A stretch of 64,000 nt of DNA from Acheta domesticus (taxonomy: Eukaryota > Arthropoda > Insecta > Orthoptera > Gryllidae): assembly GCA_031308135.1 (NCBI GenBank), contig JAHLJT010004567.1:129279356-129343355 (forward strand). The letters are read 5' to 3'. Below the pieces are notes generated by a model. It had not been told where the DNA came from. It was given only the letters and a program-made list of their open reading frames with translations, and did not search any database. Position numbers and translations under genes: made by a program. Positions 54,073 through 64,000 of this stretch are shown piece after piece; position 1 is the stretch's first letter; each line of letters starts with the position of its first letter.

Positions 54073-56761
54073 AGTGGCGAAGCTAGAGTCATGCAGTTGG
54101 GTATTCTAAAAATCTAATATTACTTTTTTTGTAAATTAGCTCCATTCACCGTTTTTTTATTCAACAAAAACGTCGATAATTTGTTCTTTAAAGCTTTCGT
54201 TTCTGCATGGTTAATTTCCCATGGAATTTCTCCCGAATGTCTTAACTCTTTAATGTAATCATATTCCCTTCACATAATGCTATACTATTTAAAGGAACAG
54301 TTGGGCTGAGTTGTATCAACCGAACCGTCTCTTGATATTTTTTTCTAGATCAATTTGTGTAACAAATACTACTACAAATACAAAACAACTGTAGACATGT
54401 ATTTTGCATTATGAATGTATACATTTGTCAGTTACAGGTGTCGAGGCTACTCACTGTCAAGGAATGGATATTGTTTTATTAGGAAAAACTTTTCTGAATG
54501 AAAGGACGCTGTATAAGTGAAAAAGTGATTTTCGTCAAGAAATTCAGTAAAATTAAAGTTTTCGAAATCTTGAAACCTGTAGTCCATTCGAGTCACTACT
54601 GTATCAACAATTTTTGTACCTTTCAAATAAATCTCATCCTGAAAGTTTATTCATAGTCGTGTCTACTTTGATGCAGATTTCAATAGTCTCTTCATACATA
54701 ACACGGTATATTACTTCGTATTGCTACTATTTCTATCTCTATGGCGTATTACTTGACTCGTGATTCCGCATTGTTGAGCGAAAACTGCATTTCGATATCG
54801 TAAACCGTTTAGAACTTATGAGACTGGGGCATAGTCAGTGGGCAGTGGCGTAGCCTGAGTTTTGGCTTAGGGTATGTAATTCTAGAAATGAGAAAATAAT
54901 TTAAAACTTTAATTATAATTTAAATGTTTCTCATTCACCAATACCATTTCTGTCACTTTGATCAATTAGAGCACACAAATAATTTGTATATTTAAAATAA
55001 AAACTGATCCAGTAAAAGTAATAATGGTTCACGTACTTCATGTAGTTTACTGGTTGAAAGTTAGAAAAAGTTGACTTACGTTCACGACCTAGCAAAACAT
55101 AAATGTGTGTCCTCATACTTTAATAATAAGAGCACTATCAAACCCAATGATTTTCAAAATTGTCCAATTCATATCATTTTGAACCCAATAGAACTGGCAT
55201 AATTTATAAAAATGGAAAACAATGATCTATAATAAAAATATAATAGGAAAGAGAAAATCAATCAATATACAGACACGTAATGAAAAGCAGTTGACAGTTG
55301 TCCTTTTTGGTGCTTACATTAAGAGTTTCATCTAGTATGGCGGAGACAAACGAGGCTTCAAAAATTTTATTTTTAATTTCATGGGACATTACACTGCTTA
55401 CACTTGAAATTCAGTGAATCTAAATTTCTGGTGAAATTGCACGAATCACCGGAATTTTCCTATCATCCTTGTCAGTTTTACCATATTTCATTATTTTACT
55501 TACATATTACATTAAATTTTCTCTATCTGATGATCCCCTATTTTCATTATGGCTAGGGAATACAAGCCCTTGTCTTCCAAAAAAGCATACAACTCGAATG
55601 AAGTGTGACAATTTCCTTATTTTCCCTTATACCACCGTTGTATTCATCAACATAGCCTGTGTTGGCTGTTTAAATAAAATTCTATCCTCTCATATTTTTT
55701 ACAAATATTTTTAACTGTTTCTCACGTGTTATAATTTGTGCACAAAAATACGACTCCATAATTATGTAGGCACTTTGGATCGCGTGGTGCTCGCCATTGC
55801 AGGACACAGATGTGGATTGCACAGTCACATACCCTTGTGCATTCAACCAGCACAATTCCTAACCTAAATTGGCTACAAATATATAGTTGCTAAATACATT
55901 AAAATAAGGTAATAAAACTTAAATAAGGGGACAATGTTCATTAATTAACCTCGTTCTCTTACAGACACCGAGGAGAACAATGAAGTTTCGTTAAGATTCG
56001 CTTTTTCATGGCCACCACGGTAGGCACCCTGGATGTAACGGGTCACGGTGCATCTGATTCACAGCGCAGGCTAGGCGGTATTTCATAATGATTCGTTCAT
56101 CCTTGTAAAGAATCGAGTTCTCAATGACGCAATGTTTAAAATATAATGAAATATTTTGTAGTAGAAAAAGAAAATAACAAATTGACAATTTACAATTACT
56201 TTAAAATAAAATAGCTGATATTGTCAGGGTATGTAACACATCACCCACATCCATGGACGCTACGCCCCTGTCAGTGGGACATTGTCTGTAACACTATATC
56301 TTATCTTCATTAATTGTTTTGTAAAGGAAACACCAAGGAAAATCACACAAACGGCACACAAACAACTCTAAATTACCACGTCCGGTGATGATGTGAATTT
56401 GCCTGGTCGAGACGTGGGTGCGCATCGCAGTAGAAGTTCGTGTCTACCGAGAGCCTTGGCTCCAGTAGGGATCTCTGCCTAGTGAATGCAAGTAAAAGGA
56501 AGATAGCGCATGCTCTCTTGTGCGCATGCGCGGCAGAGCCAGCTGGTGTCTATCCACTGACCTCGCTCAGCTACCGGCCCCAAAGAGGCTGTAGCCCTGA
56601 TAATTCCCTTGCGCGTAAACGATGGAAACAAGTCGAACACATTTAATTTTCTTCAAGATTCAGTAACAAAAATATTGAAAAATGGCACACAACGTCAGAT
56701 TTTATTGAAAAATAATTTGGGTATTATAAGGCTCTCAGATTACCCTTCAGCTTCGCCACTG
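54073..56761. mobile_element. Possible outer hAT element (nested pair)
   Basis: CAGTGGCGAAGCT at 54073 and its inverse AGCTTCGCCACTG at about 56749-56761 could be TIRs enclosing the better-defined hAT at 54843-56270. Flanking 8-mers (CTAAAATA, CTGAAAGA) agree at six of eight positions. Confidence 0.35.
54843..56270. mobile_element. 1.43-kb non-autonomous hAT element with 8-bp target duplication
   Basis: Ends CAGTGGCGTAGCC... and ...GGACGCTACGCCCCTG. The 8-bp duplication TCAGTGGG is identical at 54835-54842 and 56271-56278. No transposase-like frame. TIRs resemble those at 2891-3685. Confidence 0.8.
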
Positions 56762-56782
56762 CTGAAAGACCTTATTGGAATA

Positions 56783-59250
56783 CTAGCTGACCCGGCAAAC
56801 GTTGTTTTGCCGTATAAGTTATTCCTAGGATTATTTTAGTAGAAAAAATTAATAATTGTCTGTGTTTGAGAATGTATATATAAGGTGAAGAGGCATGGAG
56901 CGCTGTGAACGATAATGGAATATAAAAATAACACAATACCAAACATTTATATTTTTAATTTATTGTAATTTATTTTTTGAAATGATATACGTAGCTAATT
57001 ATAATAATTTTACTAAAAAAATATCAATCCCCCAACGCATTAGTGTGTACAATATTTTTTGTTATCCCATCTTCAGCTAACACAAATAAACTGGATGGTT
57101 TGCCCACTCGAGAACATGCCACGTATAATTTACCGTGTGAAAAACATGGAGCGCTAAAACATAAGCCACAAACAGACATCGTTTGGTCTTGAGACTTATT
57201 GATAGTCATCGCAAATGCCTATCTTAACGGAAATTGAAGACGTTTAAATTGAATTGGCACATCTGTGGGCATAATAGGGATCCGTGGCAGTAACATATTA
57301 TCACCTCGAAATTTGCCATTTAAAATAATGGCTTCGACGTTTTTCATTACAGCCCTGCAAATTAATTATAAATTATTTAAAAATTACACCGAAATAGAAA
57401 AAATGATAATTGTAAAATTACGATTAACGCCCAAACAATAAAAACAATGGCCGAAAAATTTTAGCGAATGAGAAACGGCTTATTGTGTGAGAGATCTCAT
57501 CCCTACTCCGTGCTGCTTATTGGGTCAGAAGCAATGTTGCCAGATGTGAAACTTCCGATTGCGAAGTTTTAAGTTCGAAAATGCGGATTTCTTTTAGTGA
57601 ATGCAGATTTACTAATACAATTTAAAAGTAGGGGAAACATCAATGATTCATATATCGACATAGAATTTCATTTATTAATTAAATAAATGCGATATTGTCT
57701 CACTATATTTGTTCTATGTTTGTATAATGTTCTCGATTCACCCAAGAAATTAAATACATAAATATCAGTATTTTTGTTATAAATGTACTTTCAATTTATT
57801 TTTAATCTCAGTTTAATACGAAGCCGAGTAACGTAATTTCAACATTTTTAATTTCAATATCCCGCGAAGTGCATCATTTCTCCGGCTTGAATAAACGCAG
57901 TAAGAACCTGAACGACGATCCGTATTCTTATTTGACGTATTCGAAAACGACTAACCAACATGTCACCTATTTGTCCTCTGAATCTCTAACAGTAAGACAA
58001 AAAAAGGACGGAGTTCACGACAACACCTTGGTGCTTGGGCACCAATTTTTGAATACGGCAATTGGATAAAGCCCTAATGTTTGGCAGATGATTGGTGATT
58101 TATTGCTTTCTACTTTAATCGAATACAGAGAGACAGCATTTTGAACATTCAAACTTTGTCAACCATAGTTAGCGGGACAACTAACGATCGATATAATAAC
58201 CGAGGAAAAATGAATGAAAAAAGGATTTTAATCCACTATCATGGAAATGCAGATTTCTTAGGCATCCTCATCGCTTAACTGATTAGTTGTTAATAATGCG
58301 ATATAAAATGCGGAAATACGGTACATCCGGTGGCAACACCGGTCAAAAGTGACGCCGGTAGACGCCTCTCGGAGATACTGATCGAGTGATAATTACATCA
58401 TTATATCATGTAAATTAATCAGGGTTTTCTTTACCTATTGTTGCACTAAATAGCAATAAAAACGAAAATCTATATATTAAAAGACGGCAGGAGAAAATAA
58501 TCAACGATAATAAATCTCTAAAGAACAATCATTTAAAAAATTGTTCTAAAATATATGTACACATTTTTAACTGATCACCAATGAGTCTTATCCTCATTTT
58601 GTACATTCGAGAATTTAATATCAACTTCCGAAGTCTAACTAAACCTTAATTAATTAAGGTGAATTAAACATTTCGCAGTAACAAACATCACAAATTATTA
58701 AAACAAAGTTCCTAGTCGCAATGTCATATCTACCTGTAGTCAAATAGTAATTGCTGTGCTTTTCCCCCTCTTAATTATAGAATTAATGATATATTATTCT
58801 CTAATATGCTTAAGACTCCTTCAACCTAACGCAACAATGTATCGTGGACACAAACATTTTTCTAGCTGAACCGGGCATTCGTTGTTCTGTCCCTACATCT
58901 CTCTTTCTCCGCCTGATTTTTTTCTGTTTCTCTTTCCCCGTCTCTCTCCCTCTCTCTTCGCCGTCTCTCTCCGCGTTATTCACATTTAATAGCAGTCTGC
59001 ACATCGCTGAGCAGGTGCGTAATATGGAGAAACACCATGCAGCGGGTGAAATACCTACCATGTGTAGCGGGTTGCCTAAAATATTTAGTCCCTAAAATTT
59101 AAAAAAATTGGAATGGACCACCCTTATCACTACGAGGTATAAAAATTGATAACAACATATTTTCAGACCTACTGAATATACATATAAAATTTCATCAAAA
59201 TCGGTCAAGCCGTTTCGGAGGAGTATGGTAATTAAAACTGTGATACGAGA
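56783..59250 (-). mobile_element. Non-autonomous Helitron with helicase tail
   Basis: On the minus strand the 3' end reads GGCAAAACAACGTTTGCCGG then GTCAGCTAG, a hairpin followed by the required CTAG and a flanking T. The 5' side near 59250 starts TCTCGTATCACAGTTTTAAT and continues CCATACTCCTCCGAAACGGC, a familiar insect Helitron terminus. The 5' boundary is within a few bases. Most Rep/helicase sequence is gone. Confidence 0.65.
57024..57365 (-). pseudogene. C-terminal fragment of a Helitron Pif1-like helicase
   Basis: Reads MLLPRIPIMPTDVPIQFKRL, then a stop (about 57222), then AFAMTINKSQDQTMSVCGL and LYVACSRVGKPSSLFVLAED, ending ALGD. TINKSQ-Q-T and YVACSR are the last helicase motifs of Helitron Rep-helicases; the usual Gly of KSQGQ is Asp. 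The in-frame stop and lost N-terminus show a dead fragment. Confidence 0.85.
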
Positions 59251-60440
59251 ATTTTATATATTTATGAGAAATTTAAAAAAAATGCGTATTTATATACTTT
59301 ATCAGTCGTCTTTGTGATCAGGACATACCATGGGCTACTCATCAGTGTTGTGTCACTTGTATAACGCATCTTAGTTTGTGGTTCTATGGAAAACTCAAAT
59401 AATTGTCATTCGCTCTACCAATGTTGTGGAGAACGCCAGGAAATAATTTTAATATCTGCATACTATTGCGGGAATATGCGTACTCCATTTTTAACTTGTT
59501 CTTACCTCTTATGAACCATGTTCATAAAAATGTGTGTGTAATACAACCGAAGTGACAATGCGGAAATTAGTATAGGATTTTGTTTATTTGAAATACTAAA
59601 TAAGATCATCTTTTGAACCTTGCGTTATAGACCCTTTTTATAATGATTTTCAAAATCAGCATGATCGTTTCCTTTAAATTTACATACTTTCATCCTGAAG
59701 ATATAAAAAAACTTTTTTGTCCCCTAGTGTAATCCAAGTGATAGTAAATGTCCATTACAATCTAGTACAAAGGGAGGAAATAGTCCCGAACAAACAATTT
59801 GACACCATGCACTAGATGAAACTTAATGGATGACAATGTTACTAGAGAATTGGTCAACGTATCTCTTCTTGAACACTGTGAATCTCACGCTGATATGAAT
59901 GAAGAGCTTCCCCAAAGTAATGAAGTTTTGAATTCCGAATAGTTTAGATCACCTGAACACTATCTGTTTCAGGCTAGAAATATAATTCCTATTTGTCATT
60001 CATCTTTCCTTCGAAAAGAAAATGAGACACAGTTCTCAGTCGCTGAAGAGGAGGCCACACAAAAATATCTCAGCAGCATCTACTAACGAAAGAAAATCCA
60101 AAATTATGTAATTTTTGCAATATATCTGTATTTATACATTATGTTCCAAACAGTACCCAGATATAACCAGTCGATGAGCTAATCACCTTACAGTCCGATC
60201 ACTAGATAGTCTGTCCAGGAAACAATTCCATAACTGTTTTGTCACCAGTTGTCCTAAAGCTTTGTGAGTGGCTGAATTAGAATTTGAGATTTTTCACCTC
60301 GAGAAATAATGGCTTCACAAGAGTAATTGCAAAAACGATTTGCTTAAATACACACAACCATGCAATTTATGGAAATAAAATTCATTTACACAAAAATTAA
60401 GATAGACAAAATTCCCACAGCACACACATTTTATCTTCAG
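59251..60440. other. Gene-free stretch
   Basis: No gene or repeat recognised. Confidence 0.4.
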
Positions 60441-60480
60441 TTACTAATTTTAATATCTTCTTCTTCTTCGTCGGTTCTAC
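60441..60480 (-). repeat. GAA/GAT-rich 3' tail of the LINE
   Basis: Minus-strand GACGAAGAAGAAGAAGATAT immediately after the LINE ORF, typical of the short tandem 3' tail of RTE/Jockey-type elements. Confidence 0.5.
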
Positions 60481-60482
60481 CC

Positions 60483-63424
60483 CTAAGAGTTTGCCGTTTT
60501 CGATTTCCATATTTTTCGGTCATTCCATTGACCTTCTTCTAGTCCTTTCTCATTCATTACTTCCTGTATATACGTCTTCCAGGCCAAAACAGGTCTACCT
60601 CTTCTACGCCTCCTTTCAGGTATCCAGTTTAAAATTTGAATTGGCCATCTCTCATTTTGCATCCTCTGGACATGTCCGTACCATTGAAGAGCTTTATTTT
60701 CTAGTCTTCTGGTTATGGTTGTTTGAACCCCAGCTCTTTCCCATACCACTTCGTTTCTTATCTTGTCCAGTTTTGTTATCTGTAAAGATCTTCTCATGAA
60801 GTCGAGCTCTACTGACCGTATTCTGTCTCTACGGCGTTTTGTTAAAGGCCACATTTCTGCACCATATAATATAATATTTTCAACTACACTGTGGAATATT
60901 CTTCTCTTTGTGTCTTGTCGTAGCACATTATTCCATATAAGGCTATGTAGAGCTTTGATTGCATTTCTGCCCATTGCAAGTCTAGTGGTAATATCTTCAT
61001 CAACTTTCCCATCGTCAGTAATTATAGTCCCCAGATATTTAAATTTTGAACAGTTAGTTATTTCGTCATCATCAATTTTTATATTAGAGGTATCTCCTCC
61101 AATGCATAAATATTCGGTCTTTTTAAGGTTAATTTTAAGTCCCCACTTTTCGTATTCTTCTATTAATTTCCTAAGCATGAACTCCATATCTTCCCGATCT
61201 GATGCCAAAATGACCTGATCATCTGCAAAAAGTAGAGAATGTAAGCACCTATCATTTATGAGAACTCCCATTTGCGAGCATTTCTTGTACCAAGTTTCCA
61301 AAACTTGTTCCATATATATATTAAAGAGAAGTGGCGATAAACTACATCCTTGTTTTAACCCTTTGTTAGTTTTAATACTTTGGGTAATTTTCCTCCCCAT
61401 TTTAATACACGCTTCAGTATTCTGGTACATTTTTTTAACCAAATTAATCCATTTTTCTGGAACATTCAGTCTTCTCATTGCTGACCATATTTTGCATCTA
61501 GGAACACTGTCATAGGCCTTTTCCAGGTCAATAAATGTCATATGTGTGTCTATATTGTATATTCCATTTTTCTCTATTATTTGGCGTAAGCAATGGATAT
61601 TATCTAAACATGACCTCCCACTTCTAAACCCACTTTGTTCTTCACTAAATGTTATTCCCTTCTGTATTTTTTCCTTTAGAATACTAGCGAATAGCCTAGC
61701 TATTGATGGGATGACACTAATTCCTCTGTAGTTTTCACAAAGGGTTTTGTCACCTTTCTTGTGTATAGAGCTGATATATGACATATTCCATTCCTGAGGA
61801 ATATCGCCACTAACTTCAATTTTGTTAAAAAGATTTTTGAGATATTCAGTTACATTATAACCTCCGTATTTTAAAAGTTCCATTCTAAGGTTACTTGGTC
61901 CTGGAGCTTTATTGTTTTTAGCTTTCGACAAAGCCCTTTTTACATCAAACCAACTGATTTCAGGTTCCCATGCTTGCCAATGCATGCATTCCAAATTGTT
62001 TTGGTATTCAACTCTACTTTCTTGTAATAATTGTTCGTAGTGATCAATCCATTTTGTAGGAGTTATTATTTGTACTTTACTTTTGTAACATTTTTTCTCA
62101 TATTTTTAATCGTTTTCCACGCTTGGGTTGACCTATTATATCCTATTGTATTATCTATATCTCTACACAATTTCTCCCAGTGTTCATTTTTTTCAATTTT
62201 TACTAATTCTTTAACTTCTTTTCTTTTTTGTACATATTCCTTTCGTGTTTGGGCATTCCTATTTGAAATCCACGACAGGTACAATGTTTTCTTTTCCTTA
62301 ATCAAGCTTTCTAAATTTTCACTGAATTTCTCAACAAACTTCCTTTTTTCTTGTTCTTCTCCTAGGGCTTCCTTAGCTGCTTCAAAAACAACATCTTTTA
62401 GGTGATAATACATTTCTTCGGGACTTTTATCTTCGGAGTTTCCTAGTTTAAGGTTAATTCTGTTTTGGTAGAGCATTTCAACACTGTATTGTTTTAAAAG
62501 GTCTGTTTTAAAACGTATGTCATTTTGTTCAATTAAAATACCGGTATCTTTTTCAATAGATCTTCGTTTACTTCTAAAAGGAAATACATGTTTGCTCACT
62601 ACCATATGATGATCAGTTCCACACTCTGGTTGGCGGTATACTCTCACATCATTAAGTTTTACTCTTCTTTCTTTCTTTACCACAACTAAATCAATTACTG
62701 ATTGAATATTTCTTGCTGGATCTATTCTGGTATATTTGTGGATGTTTTTATGACTGAAAATGGTGTTCTCTACACATAGCGCATGCTCCTTACAAAGGTT
62801 TATTAATCTTTTCCCATTGTCATTAAAAGTTTCCTCTCCAAACTGACCTACTACTTCGCGTTCTCTGTTACCTACTCTGCTATTAAAATCCCCAATTAAT
62901 AGAATTTCATTTTGATGCGGAATACTTGCTATACTTTCACTGAGATCTTGAAAAAACTTATTTTTTTCATCCACAAGTGCATTGTCGTTTACCGCATATA
63001 CCCCTAAAATAGTTAACTGATGACGAAAAATGTTCATGTCTATTTTAAGTACCCTGTCACTAATATGTTCTATTTGTTTAATGAATTTTGTCCATTTACG
63101 TTTAATAAGGAAAGAGACTCCACTTCTGGCTCTAAAATCTTTGGGCACACCACTCCAAACGTGAAGATATTCATTCAAAACTTCTTCCCCTGTCCCTTTT
63201 TTCTTCGTTTCCGTAAGAATAATTATGTCCAGATTCAGTTTTTCAATTTCTGATATGACCTCCCTCTGTTTTGTTCCCAGGCCTTGTATATTCCACGTAC
63301 CAATGTTCATTGTCCGTTTTCGTAGCCTTTGTCGTAAATTTGATTTTGGTCCGGTCCGAGGCATATTTAAATCGCTTTGAACAAACTTTCTTTTACGGAG
63401 CCGGGGTGTTAGCCCTGCGTCCAA
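60483..63424 (-). pseudogene. Nearly intact APE-type LINE (endonuclease plus reverse transcriptase)
   Basis: The 5' part (63424-62066) is an apurinic-type endonuclease: MNIGTWNIQGLG, LDIIILTETKKKG, ILLIGDFNSRVG, TRIDPARNIQSVIDLVV and GTDHHMV. The 3' part (61994-60483) is a reverse transcriptase: KAPGPSNLRMELLKYGG, CENYRGISVIPS, TFIDLEKAYDSVPR, KQGCSLSPLLFNIY and catalytic LLFADDQVILA, then RRRGRPVLAWKTY. Between them the frame shifts once near 62080; KWIDHYEQLL bridges the parts in the second frame. A single lesion in 2.9 kb means recent insertion. Such endonucleases are often misnamed craniofacial development protein 2 in insect annotations. Confidence 0.88.
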
Positions 63425-63830
63425 CCCCCATGTCCAATCCTGGAGGCAGATGATTTTTTGTCAGGGTTTTCATCCCTTAGGAAGGTTGGTTTCACCACAC
63501 CTACGGAGGCCCCCCTCCCCCCCCTGGTTTTCTGTCAGGGTTTTCCTTCCCTTAGCTCCGAGTTCCCGTTTTAAGGCGCCGGAAACTCGCCTTTCGTCCC
63601 ACCCTCTTCGTTACTCTGCGGGTTCTCACCACGCAGTGCATCCAGGGCCACCACGAGGAGGTTTGGGTAGGGACTTGATGACTCAGCCTTGCTACAAAGG
63701 CTCCCCATTACAGGGGGGATTTTCCTGGCATTTAATAGTGTATACCTATGAGCCTCAGTATACCCCACCAGGACCCAAAGTCACCCATTTGGACCCCCTA
63801 ATTTTAATATTTCTTATTTAATATTGTAAA
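63425..63830 (-). other. Probable 5' untranslated region of the LINE
   Basis: GC-richer than its surroundings, with two copies of GGTTTTCATCCCTTAG / GGTTTTCCTTCCCTTAG (63463, 63539) and no convincing gene. Confidence 0.4.
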
Positions 63831-64000
63831 TGTGATTGTATTCAGGAACCTGTCAATCAAAATTGAATCCTAAGAGGAAATAAAGTGTTCAAATATTTAA
63901 AAGCGTCATGTCAAGTTTGTGAATAAGAAAGCTTTTATAATTTAATATTTACCAAAAATTGAAGACCAGGCATAAATATGTGTACTGACATATTTTTAAC

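Overview
The window is animal nuclear DNA, most likely from an arthropod and probably an insect. It has spliced exons with GT-AG borders, an insect-style ionotropic-receptor gene at the left edge, AT-rich intergenic DNA, microsatellites, and many transposon families (APE-type LINE, R2-like LINE, BEL/Pao, hAT, Helitron, Crypton). A 100-N scaffold gap lies at 12016-12115.

The centrepiece is a 20.9-kb Polinton/Maverick (adintovirus-like) element at 8790-29666. It starts and ends with 5'-AGTAGGGG, carries about 1-kb terminal inverted repeats (TIRs), and is flanked by an identical 6-bp target duplication (CCTATC at 8784-8789 and 29667-29672). It split the ORF of an R2-like LINE, whose halves lie at 29673-30350 and 8442-8783. 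Genes on the minus strand of its left half are: a TIR-borne coiled-coil gene, a RING finger gene, a Cys-rich gene, a conserved uncharacterised gene, a transmembrane gene interrupted by the gap, a double-jelly-roll major capsid protein, a penton-like minor capsid protein, an adenain-type protease, a pVI/pX-like basic amphipathic protein, a coiled-coil fibre-like gene, and two spliced small genes. A roughly 500-bp tandem repeat separates these from plus-strand genes: protein-primed DNA polymerase B with a 5' intron, an acidic helical protein, a Cys-rich paralogue, and an ankyrin-repeat protein. No RVE integrase and no A32-like packaging ATPase was found.

Several layout details are unusual. Five gene junctions use stop-start overlaps (TAATG, ATGA, TGATG). 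Early genes carry 80-95-bp introns. Each TIR holds a tRNA-like A-box/B-box/T5 unit. The right side contains a second, diverged TIR copy separated from the true terminus by a truncated BEL/Pao retrotransposon. Most genes are broken by single-base shifts, many in homopolymers, while catalytic motifs are kept. This fits either recent decay or residual assembly error, although two genes also carry in-frame stop codons.

Left of the Polinton (1-8780) are the receptor exons, two small hAT-type elements with 8-bp duplications, and two decayed LINEs. To the right (30-64 kb) the sequence is mostly repeats: a 2.14-kb inverted repeat (about 99% identical by eye) around a 9.3-kb spacer, several copies of a long-inverted-repeat family, a Crypton with a GC-AG intron, nested hAT elements, a Helitron carrying a helicase tail, and a nearly intact LINE at 60.5-63.4 kb. 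I saw no CRISPR, rRNA or canonical tRNA gene.
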